A model generated the notes under the pieces. It saw only the letters and a program-made list of their open reading frames with translations, made no database searches and was not told the origin of the DNA. Positions 1 through 6,726 of a stretch of DNA of 11,998 bases are shown here, in pieces (position 1 is the first letter of the stretch; the number at the start of each line of letters is the position of its first letter). Both the position numbers and the translations under genes were made by a program. The stretch is from Propionibacteriaceae bacterium (GTDB lineage Bacteria; Actinomycetota; Actinomycetes; Propionibacteriales; Propionibacteriaceae), in NCBI GenBank assembly GCA_031260385.1, contig JAIRKB010000202.1, positions 1 through 11,998 on the forward strand, given 5' to 3'.

Positions 1-1
1 A

Positions 2-334
2 CTAGGGAACCCGATGGACTCTCGCGCCGCTGCCGTCCTCAAGAAGGGTGGTTATCGCTGGGACGGCCATCGCGCTCATCAGATCACAGCAGTAGAGATT
101 CGCGGGGCTGACTTGGTTATTGGTATGGAGCAACTCCACCTCAACCTCATGCGCCGCCTCACCCCCGACACCGACAACCTCGCCCTCATGACCGACTTCG
201 ATCCGAGTGCCACCCCCGGCTCTGGGATCGACGACCCCTGGTACGGCCCGGCCTCCGGCTTCGACGTCACACGGTTGGAGCTCGAGCGCGCGATACCTGG
301 CGTTCTTGATTGGGTTCGTGAGCGGTTAACCTGA
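2..334 (+). CDS. Low-molecular-weight protein tyrosine phosphatase, C-terminal part (5' end outside window)
   Basis: The open frame runs in from the left edge and stops at TGA 332-334. Its first visible residues (LGNPMDSRAAAVL) match the family stretch that follows the catalytic P-loop, so the ATG at 14 is internal and not the start. The general-acid loop is visible as DDPWYGP near the end, and the family's usual C-terminal helix follows. The CxxxxCRS phosphate-binding loop would lie upstream and cannot be checked. The family dephosphorylates phosphotyrosine in the cytoplasm; bacterial members often act on tyrosine kinases of polysaccharide synthesis or as secreted effectors. The substrate is not predictable here. 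About 110 of the usual 150-165 residues are present. A T-rich run follows the stop but has no convincing hairpin before it. Confidence 0.88.
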   Translation, partial: LGNPMDSRAAAVLKKGGYRWDGHRAHQITAVEIRGADLVIGMEQLHLNLMRRLTPDTDNLALMTDFDPSATPGSGIDDPWYGPASGFDVTRLELERAIPGVLDWVRERLT

Positions 335-372
335 TTTTTTCTTTTTTACAGTTTCACGGTGTGAGTCTGCGC

Positions 373-473
373 GGCCAGACCCGGGTGCCTCCGCCGTTGC
401 TCGCTCACGCCCGGGCCTTCGGCCCGGCCTGCGCTACCGTGTGACGCAACGGCTGCGGGACCCGGGACTGGCC
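373..473. repeat. Nested long inverted repeat (about 100 nt) in the ptp-tatD spacer
   Basis: The outer arms, 373-386 (GGCCAGACCCGGGT) and 460-473 (ACCCGGGACTGGCC), are reverse complements with one mismatch over 14 bases. Inside them GCCGTTGC at 393-400 pairs with GCAACGGC at 446-453, TCAC at 405-408 pairs with GTGA at 441-444, and CCGGGCC at 411-417 pairs with GGCCCGG at 421-427 around a TTC loop. All pairs nest in order, so the segment could fold as one long interrupted hairpin in RNA or as a cruciform. It has no adjoining T-tract on either strand, which argues against a simple terminator; TTTTT appears only at 486-490. It may be a dispersed palindromic repeat, a MITE-like remnant or a structured leader of tatD. 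The spacer 335-499 holds nothing else convincing. Confidence 0.7.
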
Positions 474-499
474 TGTAATCTTCAGTTTTTCCAGTTAGT

Positions 500-1360
500 A
501 TGTTTTCCATGGATCTTGCCGCTCGGGGCCTTCCGGCCTTGCCTGACCCTTTACCGGTCGCCACGGTTGATGCTCATACTCATTTGGATAATGTGGAGGA
601 GCGGACGGGGTTGTCGGCTGGGGAGTCGATTGAGTTGGCGGCGGCTGTGGGCGTTGAATGGATCATTCAGGCTGGGGATACGGCGGAGGACTCGACTTGG
701 GCGGAGGAGTTGGCGCGAGCTCATCCGGAGGTGGTGGCTTGTGTGGCGCTGCATCCTAATGAGGTGGCTCGGCATCCTCAGCGGGCGGAGGCAGGGTTTG
801 CGGAGATCACTCGGTTGGCGGGGGCTGGGCCCCATGTGCGGGCGGTTGGAGAGACGGGGCTGGACTACTACCGGACGACTGATCTGGAGGGGAAGGCTCG
901 GCAGCAGGAGTTCTTTCGGCGGCATATTGAACTGGCTTGTGCTCTTGGGTTGACTTTGATGATCCATGATCGGGAGGCCCACGAGGATATCTTGGCGCTC
1001 CTTGATGAGGGGCCACGGCCCCAGCGGGTGGTTATGCACGCTTTCTCGGGTGACTACGATCATGCTCGGGCTTGTCTTGAGCGGGGATACTGGTTGAGTT
1101 TTCCCGGGACGATTACCTTTCCTGCTAACCATCACCTTCACCGGGCTCTGGCGGTGGCTGAGCCGGAGAAGATCCTAGTGGAGACGGACGCGCCGTACTT
1201 AACGCCGGTTCCGGTACGGGGGCGACCGAACGGGCCTTATCTTGTTCCGTACACTGTACGGTTTGTGGCTGAGCAGCGGGGTTGGGACCTCGGCGAAACC
1301 TGCCAGCGCTTGCGCGACAATGCCTTTGCGGCGTACGGAGGTCCCTGGGGCAATGTCTGA
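500..1360 (+). CDS. tatD: TatD family metal-dependent hydrolase / 3'-5' DNA exonuclease
   Basis: This 286-residue protein is a TIM-barrel amidohydrolase of the TatD family, cytoplasmic enzymes with metal-dependent DNase activity linked to DNA repair and turnover. Metal ligands are in the expected order: H26 and H28 in DAHTHLDN, E118 in AVGETGLDYY, H156 in MIHDRE, H180 in VMHAFSGD and D230 in VETDAPYLTP. The closing segment RGRPNGP also fits the family. In-frame choices for the start are limited, because a stop lies at 476-478 and only ATG 500 and ATG 509 precede the conserved core. Neither has a clear ribosome binding site, so a short or leaderless transcript is possible (TAATCT at 476-481 is a weak -10 match). 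The gene overlaps rsmA by 8 bases, a common actinobacterial pairing that implies coupled translation. Its codons favour G or T at third positions (GGG, CGG, TTG, GTG). Confidence 0.93.
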   Translation: MFSMDLAARGLPALPDPLPVATVDAHTHLDNVEERTGLSAGESIELAAAVGVEWIIQAGDTAEDSTWAEELARAHPEVVACVALHPNEVARHPQRAEAGFAEITRLAGAGPHVRAVGETGLDYYRTTDLEGKARQQEFFRRHIELACALGLTLMIHDREAHEDILALLDEGPRPQRVVMHAFSGDYDHARACLERGYWLSFPGTITFPANHHLHRALAVAEPEKILVETDAPYLTPVPVRGRPNGPYLVPYTVRFVAEQRGWDLGETCQRLRDNAFAAYGGPWGNV

Positions 1361-2318
1361 CACAGACCACGGCACAGACCAAGTAGACCAAAGCCAAAGG
1401 GGACAGTCCCTTTTGGCTCATGAGAAAACGTGCAGCGACCAAAAGGGACTGTCCCCTTTGGCGTCCCCTTTGGCTCAGGCACCACCGAAATATCTTGATG
1501 CTCGGCGGATTCGGGCGCTGGCGGACGAGTTGGACCTTCGACCGTCGAAGGGGCGGGGGCAGAACTTTCTCTTTGATGCCAATACGGTTCGGCGGATTGT
1601 TTCCCTAGCGGAGATCCGCCCTGATGACATCATCCTTGAGGTGGGGCCAGGGCTGGGGTCGTTGACTGCTGGGCTGCTCCATACCGGGGCGCAGGTGTTG
1701 GCGGTGGAAATCGAGTCTCGGCTGGCCGAGCAGCTGCCGGTGACGATAGCGGAGTTGGCACCGGGGCGCGTTGACCAACTGAGTGTCTTGGAAGCCGATG
1801 CCCTGCGGCTGACAGAGCTTCAGCCCGCACCGACGACCCTGGTGGCGAACCTGCCCTATAACATCTCGGTCCCGGTGATCCTCCATCTACTGGCGACCTT
1901 TCCGTCGATTGAGCGCGGGTTGGTGATGGTTCAGTTGGAGGTCGCTAATCGGCTGGCGGCACCACCCGGCTCCAAGGTCTATGGGATCCCCTCGGCGAAA
2001 CTAGCTTGGTATGCCAACGCCCTCCAGGTCGGGAAGGTCCCCGCTTCGGTCTTTTGGCCGGCTCCCAATGTCGAGTCCGGCCTGGTCCGCTTTGTCCGCC
2101 GGACCCCACCCCCCGGCGCAACACGGGAAACCACCTTCGCCTTGATCGACGCCGCCTTCTCCCAACGCCGCAAGATGCTGCGCTCCGTACTAGCCTCTCA
2201 TTACGGCCCAACCCTCGCCGCCGCCTTCGCTGAAACCGAGATCTCCGGCGAAGCCCGCGCCGAAACCCTCTCCATCGACGACTTCGCCCGCCTTGCCGCC
2301 GCCCTCCAGCCAATCTAG
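1353..2318 (+). CDS. rsmA: 16S rRNA (adenine1518-N6/adenine1519-N6)-dimethyltransferase
   Basis: RsmA (KsgA) dimethylates two adjacent adenines near the 3' end of 16S rRNA during small-subunit assembly, using S-adenosylmethionine. Family marks in order are KGRGQNFLFD (Q70 onwards), the SAM-binding loop EVGPGLG at 96-102, NLPY at 166-169, PGSKVYG, and the C-terminal FSQRRKMLRS. ATG 1353 is chosen because GGAGGT at 1337-1342 stands 10 bases upstream; it overlaps the tatD stop. The frame stays open back to 1242, but that part lies inside tatD. The product is 321 residues and carries about 40 residues before the conserved core at YLDARRI. Residues 14-42 of this extension are encoded by a palindromic repeat insertion. 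The first half uses GGG/CGG codons and the last third uses GGC/CGC/GCC. If the extension blocked function, a later TTG (1470) would be the alternative start, but it has no good binding site. Confidence 0.93.
   Translation: MSDTDHGTDQVDQSQRGQSLLAHEKTCSDQKGLSPLASPLAQAPPKYLDARRIRALADELDLRPSKGRGQNFLFDANTVRRIVSLAEIRPDDIILEVGPGLGSLTAGLLHTGAQVLAVEIESRLAEQLPVTIAELAPGRVDQLSVLEADALRLTELQPAPTTLVANLPYNISVPVILHLLATFPSIERGLVMVQLEVANRLAAPPGSKVYGIPSAKLAWYANALQVGKVPASVFWPAPNVESGLVRFVRRTPPPGATRETTFALIDAAFSQRRKMLRSVLASHYGPTLAAAFAETEISGEARAETLSIDDFARLAAALQPI
1393..1477. repeat. REP-like palindromic repeat inserted in frame within rsmA
   Basis: Two 23-bp arms, 1394-1416 and 1439-1461, are exact reverse complements separated by 22 bases. 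Each arm is also nearly self-palindromic about GGGACAGTCCC or GGGACTGTCCC, broken only by one G/T wobble pair. A third partial copy follows: GTCCCCTTTGGC at 1451-1462 is repeated head to tail at 1463-1474, and GGCTCA follows both 1414 and 1471. The block is translated without stops as residues 14-42 of RsmA (from SQRGQSLLAHEK to SPLAQ), a low-complexity stretch with no counterpart in the RsmA fold. GGGACAGTCCC palindromes of this kind resemble, from memory, repeats near REP-associated tyrosine transposases. No transposase gene is in this window. Confidence 0.85.
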
Positions 2319-2338
2319 GAGCGCCGTGTATCTTTGCG

Positions 2339-2355
2339 AAACTCCTAGGGAGTTT
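2339..2355. terminator. Short hairpin between convergent rsmA and ABC exporter
   Basis: AAACTCC at 2339-2345 pairs with GGAGTTT at 2349-2355 around a 3-base loop. The stem's own T and A runs (TTTT on the plus strand, AAA read as TTT on the minus strand) make a weak bidirectional terminator plausible. It sits 20 bases after the rsmA stop and a few bases beyond the minus-strand stop, which is where a shared terminator is expected. Confidence 0.55.
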
Positions 2356-2360
2356 TGGCC

Positions 2361-4235
2361 TTAGCTCCCGGGGGATGGGGGGTCGGATTGTTGGGCGTAG
2401 AGGTGGGAGTAGAGGCCGCCGTTGGCTAACAGTTCTTCGTGGGTGCCGGATTCGACGATCTGGCCGGCTTGGAGCACAATGATGCGGTCGGCATGTTGGA
2501 CGGTGGTTAGGCGGTGGGCGATGGTGATGACCGTACGGTTCTTGGCCGCCTCGTCGAGGGCCTCTTGGACGATACGTTCGGAGACGGTGTCGAGGGCGGA
2601 GGTGGCCTCGTCTAGAATCAAGACCGGGGCGTCTTTTAGGATCACGCGGGCAATCGCCAGGCGTTGACGTTCGCCGCCGGAGAGGCGATAGCCCTGCTCA
2701 CCAACGACCGTCTCTAGGCCGAGCGGCATCGCATCAATCGTCGCCAAGATATTGGCTTTGGCGCAAGCAGTCCGCAGTTCCTCGTCGGAAGCTTCCGGTT
2801 TGGCATAGCGCAGATTAGCAGCGATCGTATCGTGGAAAAGGTAGGCCTGTTGGGAGACGATGCCGATGTGTTCGACCAGCGAGTCCAACTGAAGGTCACG
2901 GACATCATCACCAGCGAAGAGGACTCGCCCCTCGGCCGACTCATGGAGGCGGGCGATCAAGTAACCAATCGTGGTCTTGCCCGCCCCCGAGGGCCCAACA
3001 AAGGCCACCGACTGACTAGGGGTGACCTGGAAGCTGATGCCAGCGAGGGTCGGCGGATCCTGGAGGCGGCCATCCGGATAACGGAACTCAACCCCTTGGA
3101 ACTCGATCTCACCCACCCGCTCCCGGTTGACCGGCCGAGCGCCGACGCGATCTTGAATCGAGGGCACCAAGTCGAGATACTCGAAGATCCGGGCGAAGAG
3201 GGCCCCCGAGGTTTGCAGGTCGAGGGCGACCCGCAACAAGCCCATCATCGGCATCAGGAGGCGGGATTGGACAGTGGTGAAGGCGACCAGGGTCCCGGCG
3301 GTGATCCCGACATTACCGCCAGTGACCAGCCAACCAGCCAGCAGGTAGATCAGGGCGGGCAGCAGGGAGACGAAGACCTGGACCAAGGCGAAGAACCACT
3401 GCCCGGTCATCATCTGCTTGAGCTGGAGTCCGATCTGATTATCGTTCTCCTGGGCATAGCGGATCGACTCATCTTTGGCCCGACCGAAAGACTTGGCCAA
3501 CAGGATCCCCGAGACCGACAAGGCCTCCTGGGTGATCGCGGTCATCGTGGACAGCGATTCCTGGGTTTGGGCGGCTACCCGGGCCCGGATCGTACCAACA
3601 CGACGCTGGACGACGACCAGGATCGGCATGAGCAGGAAGGCAATCAGGGTTAGCTGCCAGCTCAAGATGAACATCGTTACCGCCGACGCGATCACGGTGG
3701 CAGTATTGCCGACCACTGAGGTCACGGTGTTTGTTAGTACGTTCGAAACCGCGCCGACATCATTGGCGAGACGTGACTGAATGACGCCGGTTTTCGTCTT
3801 GGTGAAGAAGCCCATCTCCATCCGTTGCAGGTGGTTGAACAAGGCGATCCGCAGGTCACCCATCACCCGATTACCAGTCTTCGAGGTGAGCCAGGTTTGC
3901 CAGACCCCGATCAGATTGGAGGCGATCAGCAAGGAGACCATGACGATGAGCAAGCGGAGGAGGTGGGGCATGTCCACCCCGGACGGCCCGAAGAGACCTT
4001 CATCGAAGATCCGTCGGGTGATCAGCGGGGGGAAGACCGAGATCACGGCGGTCACCAACACCAAAACAACCATCACCACGATGGCTGGACGATAGGGCTT
4101 GAACAAGGCCACGATCCTTTTACCCCGGTTAGCGATCCTGGGGGCGGCTGCATTGATGGCCTTCTGGGCGTCAATATCCCCGCTCGAAATCCGGGCCGCT
4201 CGCCCGCGCCCACCGCCCATACCGATTCCACTCAT
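2361..4235 (-). CDS. ABC exporter half-transporter (permease fused to ATPase)
   Basis: This protein of about 624 residues has an N-terminal six-helix exporter domain (helices begin near AIVVMVVLVLVTAVISV) and a C-terminal ATPase domain. In the 624-residue numbering, Walker A GPSGAGKTT is near 414-422, followed by the Q-loop SQQAYLF, signature LSGGERQ near 518, Walker B LILDEAT near 537 and the H-loop histidine in IAHRL near 571. All catalytic motifs are intact. It is of the MsbA/LmrA/MdlB type and acts as a dimer in the membrane, exporting lipids, drugs or peptides; the substrate cannot be read from the sequence. The ATG at 4235 (MSGIGMGGGRGR) is preferred because related proteins often have short Gly-rich N-termini, but it lacks a clear ribosome binding site. 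A GTG at 4274 gives 13 more residues with AGGG about 9 bases upstream. The gene is transcribed alone and divergently from the IclR gene. Confidence 0.92.
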   Translation of the reverse strand: MSGIGMGGGRGRAARISSGDIDAQKAINAAAPRIANRGKRIVALFKPYRPAIVVMVVLVLVTAVISVFPPLITRRIFDEGLFGPSGVDMPHLLRLLIVMVSLLIASNLIGVWQTWLTSKTGNRVMGDLRIALFNHLQRMEMGFFTKTKTGVIQSRLANDVGAVSNVLTNTVTSVVGNTATVIASAVTMFILSWQLTLIAFLLMPILVVVQRRVGTIRARVAAQTQESLSTMTAITQEALSVSGILLAKSFGRAKDESIRYAQENDNQIGLQLKQMMTGQWFFALVQVFVSLLPALIYLLAGWLVTGGNVGITAGTLVAFTTVQSRLLMPMMGLLRVALDLQTSGALFARIFEYLDLVPSIQDRVGARPVNRERVGEIEFQGVEFRYPDGRLQDPPTLAGISFQVTPSQSVAFVGPSGAGKTTIGYLIARLHESAEGRVLFAGDDVRDLQLDSLVEHIGIVSQQAYLFHDTIAANLRYAKPEASDEELRTACAKANILATIDAMPLGLETVVGEQGYRLSGGERQRLAIARVILKDAPVLILDEATSALDTVSERIVQEALDEAAKNRTVITIAHRLTTVQHADRIIVLQAGQIVESGTHEELLANGGLYSHLYAQQSDPPSPGS

Positions 4236-4282
4236 GGCACAAGTAAAGCATTCATCGCCCGACTCGTGTTGCACGACCCTAA

Positions 4283-4348
4283 ACCCTGAACCACCGAGTC
4301 ATCGCTGCTACGCGGCGCGAGCAATCGGTGGATCAGGGTAAACCCTGA
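4283..4348. repeat. Nested inverted repeats upstream of the ABC exporter
   Basis: ACCCTGAACCACCGA at 4283-4297 and TCGGTGGATCAGGGT at 4325-4339 are reverse complements with one mismatch over 15 bases. The right arm overlaps a second perfect palindrome, TCAGGGT-AA-ACCCTGA at 4333-4348, so the same arm can pair with either partner. This gives two mutually exclusive hairpins in the leader of the minus-strand exporter, or three copies of ACCCTGA (two in one direction, one inverted) as protein-binding half-sites. If the exporter begins at GTG 4274 the element ends just upstream of that start; if at ATG 4235 it is in the leader. No T-tract adjoins it. The remainder of 4349-4497 shows only scattered promoter-like hexamers that I cannot place confidently. 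Confidence 0.6.
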
Positions 4349-4497
4349 GCCCAGGTGTATGGTGAGTCGGGCTGGGGTAAGGCCAAGACGCCGCTTAGAG
4401 GGGGACGGAATGTGACGGCAACGCGAATGCGAAAGGACTATGTCACGTTTCGATAACATCTCTTGACGCGCCCCCCAGACCGGCCCGAGACTTGACG

Positions 4498-4512
4498 TGT
4501 TACGAAATAACA
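4498..4512. promoter_or_regulatory. Candidate IclR-family operator upstream of the regulator gene
   Basis: TGTTA-CGAAA-TAACA is a 15-base palindrome with perfect 5-base arms, starting 48 bases upstream of the regulator's GTG. Operators of this size and symmetry are common for IclR-family dimers, which often control their own genes. A looser related site, TGTCACG...GATAACA, lies at 4441-4458, and its half TCGATAACA recurs at 5309-5317 just before the dehydrogenase gene. That the IclR protein binds here is inference from position and symmetry. Confidence 0.45.
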
Positions 4513-4545
4513 AAAGGCTTCCCGAATAATCGAAAGGGTCAAGGG

Positions 4546-5295
4546 GTGTCGGATAAGCGTTCATCATCGTCTGTTCAGCGAGCTTTTGAGTTACTGGATC
4601 AGGTTGCCGGTGCTGGTGACCAGGGAATTACCCTTTCGGACCTTGCCCGGAAAACCCAGATGTCAGTCTCGACCTGCCATCGCTATGTCACCACTCTGCT
4701 AGACCTGAGAGCCCTCAACAAGGACTCCGCTGGTCACCTCTTCCCCGGCGTACGACTGGTGACCTTGAGCCACGCTTGGCTCGAGCGCAACACCTTGCGT
4801 AATGTGGCCCGCAGTGAGCTAGAGGAACTCGCCGCTCTGACCGGCGAAACCGTACACCTCGGTATGCACGCCGATCAAGGGGTCGTCTACATCGACAAGA
4901 TCGACTCCGCGAAAGCTGTCCGCCTAGTCAGCCGCATCGGCGCTCTGGTCCCCCACTACTGCTCAGCGATGGGCAAGTCGATCCTGGCGACGATGACGCC
5001 AGCCGAACGGGAACCCTACCTCACTGACACCAAGCCCCTGACGCCGACCACCCTGACTGGCGCGGCGCTGATCGCCGAACTAGACCTGATTGCCAAGCGC
5101 CGGTGGGCGATCGATGAGCAAGAAAATGAAGATGGCGTACGCTGTGTCGGCGCGGCCATCACCTCTCGCAGCGGCGAGCTACTAGGCGCGATCTCGATCT
5201 CGGGGCCAGCAGCGCGCTTCAGCCGCGAAATGTGCACCGAACTAGCCGAACAGGTCCTGGCGGCCGCCGACCGTATCGGCCAAGGCATGCCCTAA
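4546..5295 (+). CDS. IclR-family transcriptional regulator
   Basis: This 249-residue protein has the two-part IclR layout: an N-terminal winged helix-turn-helix (about residues 8-70; recognition-helix region MSVSTCHRYVTTLLDL) and a C-terminal effector-binding domain (about 80-245; GETVHLGMHADQGVVYIDKI, then the family's HYCSAMGKSILA and VGAAITSRSGELLGAISISG). The start is GTG 4546, with AAAGGG at 4533-4538 seven bases upstream. A TTG at 4492 would give 18 further residues but would place the candidate operator inside the coding region. It is 33 bases upstream of the aldehyde dehydrogenase gene on the same strand, so it very likely regulates the downstream transport unit and itself. The effector is unknown; related proteins bind small organic acids or sugar-acid intermediates. 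Confidence 0.92.
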   Translation: MSDKRSSSSVQRAFELLDQVAGAGDQGITLSDLARKTQMSVSTCHRYVTTLLDLRALNKDSAGHLFPGVRLVTLSHAWLERNTLRNVARSELEELAALTGETVHLGMHADQGVVYIDKIDSAKAVRLVSRIGALVPHYCSAMGKSILATMTPAEREPYLTDTKPLTPTTLTGAALIAELDLIAKRRWAIDEQENEDGVRCVGAAITSRSGELLGAISISGPAARFSREMCTELAEQVLAAADRIGQGMP

Positions 5296-5328
5296 ACAGC
5301 CGGGGCAATCGATAACAAGGGAGTTAAC

Positions 5329-6726
5329 ATGACGAACCCAACAATCAAGGTTTACAATCCCGGCACTGGCGCCCTCATCGGCGAGGTTCCGGAAGCCAGC
5401 GTCGACGATGTCGCCACCGTGGTGGCCCAGGGTCTGCGCGGGCAGGCCGCCATGGCCGCTACCCCCGCCCACCGTCGCCAAGCGATGTTGTTCAAGCTCG
5501 CTGACTTGATGGAGTGCGATGCCGAAGCTTTAGCCCAACTCGATGCCGCCGAAAACGGCAAGCCGATTCAACAAACGCGTGGCGAAGTCGAGGCCGCGAT
5601 CCGGATCTTTCGGGGTTATGCCGCCGAGGCGACCCGCATCCTCGGCCGCCAGTTCCCGATGGACGCTGTGCCGGGGGCGGAAAACCACTTTGCGGTGACG
5701 ATCCGCGAACCGCTCGGCCTGGTCGCCGCCCTGATTCCCTTCAACTATCCGGTCGAGTTGTATTCCCACAAGGCAGCGGCTGCCCTGGCGGCCGGGAATG
5801 CCGTCATCACCAAACCGCCGACCCGCTGCCCGCTGGCCTTGTTCAAGATTCATGAATACTATGCCGAAGCCGGCTTTCCCCCGTACGCTCACCAGGTGAT
5901 CGTCGGCAACCGGGAGGTGGTCGCGGCGATTGCTGATCACCCAGACATTGCGGCGGTGACGATTACGGGCGGTACGGAAGCCGGTCGTAATGTCGCTGAG
6001 CGCTGCGCGCGCCGCTTCGCCAAGGTCTTCTTGGAGTTGGGTGGCAACGATCCGCTAATCGTGCTCAATGATGCCGACCTTGATAAGGCGGTCGATGCGA
6101 TCGTATACGGACGGCTCGCTCGTGGGAACGGGCAGATCTGTTGCGCGGTCAAGCGGGTTTACGCCACCACCGGGATCTATGATCGACTAGCCGAACGGCT
6201 GGTGGAGAAGACCCGTCAATTGATCGTCGGCGACCAGCTTGACGAGGCCACCGATGTCGGCCCGCTAATCGCCGAAGCCGACGCGGTTAAGGTCGAGGAA
6301 GCGATCAACCAGTTGGTCGCCGAAGGGGCGGAACTGCTGATTGGCGGGACCCGCCAGGGGGCCTTTGTCACCCCGGCGGTGCTCTACAAGGTCCCCGCTA
6401 CCTCGCCGACGATCGCGGAGGAGGTCTTCGGGCCCGTCGCCCCGCTCGTCGAGGTCGACAATGTCGAGCAGGCGATAGAGCTCGCCAACGACTCGCCGTA
6501 TGGTCTCCAGGCTGCCATCTTCACCTCCGACATCAATCGCGCCCTCAAGGCAGCCACCAAACTTAACGCCGGGTCGGTGATGATCAACGGCACGACGGCG
6601 ATGCGCGCCGAGAACCTACCTTTCGGTGGGGTCGGCGAAACCGGCGGTTATCGTGAAGGGATCCATGACACCGTCTTGGATTTCACCCGACAAAAGACGA
6701 TCGTGGTGATCGGAGCTTTAGCATGA
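5329..6726 (+). CDS. NAD(P)-dependent aldehyde dehydrogenase, GapN/lactaldehyde dehydrogenase-like
   Basis: This 465-residue protein is a full-length member of the ALDH superfamily, soluble enzymes that oxidise aldehydes to acids. The catalytic general base is E236 in FLELGGNDP and the nucleophile is C271 in NGQICCAVKRVY; the Rossmann-region motifs PFNYP and TGGTEAG are present. NGQxCxAVKRV, TDVGPLI, EEVFGPV and NLPFGG resemble, from memory, the GapN and lactaldehyde dehydrogenase branch more than betaine-aldehyde enzymes. Lactaldehyde, glycolaldehyde or glyceraldehyde (phosphate) are therefore reasonable candidate substrates, but this is inference. ATG 5329 follows AAGGGAG at 5317-5323. The gene ends in a 4-base ATGA overlap with the sugar ABC ATPase gene, which ties oxidation tightly to uptake. 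It is slightly shorter than the common 475-500 residues, without an internal gap that I can see. Confidence 0.93.
   Translation: MTNPTIKVYNPGTGALIGEVPEASVDDVATVVAQGLRGQAAMAATPAHRRQAMLFKLADLMECDAEALAQLDAAENGKPIQQTRGEVEAAIRIFRGYAAEATRILGRQFPMDAVPGAENHFAVTIREPLGLVAALIPFNYPVELYSHKAAAALAAGNAVITKPPTRCPLALFKIHEYYAEAGFPPYAHQVIVGNREVVAAIADHPDIAAVTITGGTEAGRNVAERCARRFAKVFLELGGNDPLIVLNDADLDKAVDAIVYGRLARGNGQICCAVKRVYATTGIYDRLAERLVEKTRQLIVGDQLDEATDVGPLIAEADAVKVEEAINQLVAEGAELLIGGTRQGAFVTPAVLYKVPATSPTIAEEVFGPVAPLVEVDNVEQAIELANDSPYGLQAAIFTSDINRALKAATKLNAGSVMINGTTAMRAENLPFGGVGETGGYREGIHDTVLDFTRQKTIVVIGALA

Noticed and set aside
324..334. GGTTAACC palindrome followed by a T run, as a terminator of the phosphatase gene
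   Set aside because: An 8-base palindrome leaves no room for a loop, so no stable hairpin forms before the T run.
551..1141. Long minus-strand open frame opposite tatD
   Set aside because: tatD carries all its catalytic motifs here; the opposite frame shows low-complexity Arg/Pro/Ser-rich sequence typical of an antisense artefact.
1393..1477. Could the repeats be a CRISPR fragment?
   Set aside because: The copies are inverted rather than direct, with only 22 bases between, and no cas gene is present; a palindromic REP-like element explains it better.
2832..3653. Long plus-strand open frame antisense to the ABC exporter
   Set aside because: It mirrors the exporter's strong coding frame, is rich in Gly/Gln/Asp from reversed codons and has no recognisable domain or good ribosome binding site.
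4463..4497. Two TTGACG hexamers as -35 elements of the regulator promoter
   Set aside because: Neither has a -10-like hexamer at 16-18 bases; the nearest good match (AATAAT at 4525) is 27 bases from the second one.
4492..4545. Upstream TTG as start of the IclR protein
   Set aside because: The added 18 residues are not family-like, would cover the palindrome, and the GTG at 4546 has a properly spaced AAAGGG.
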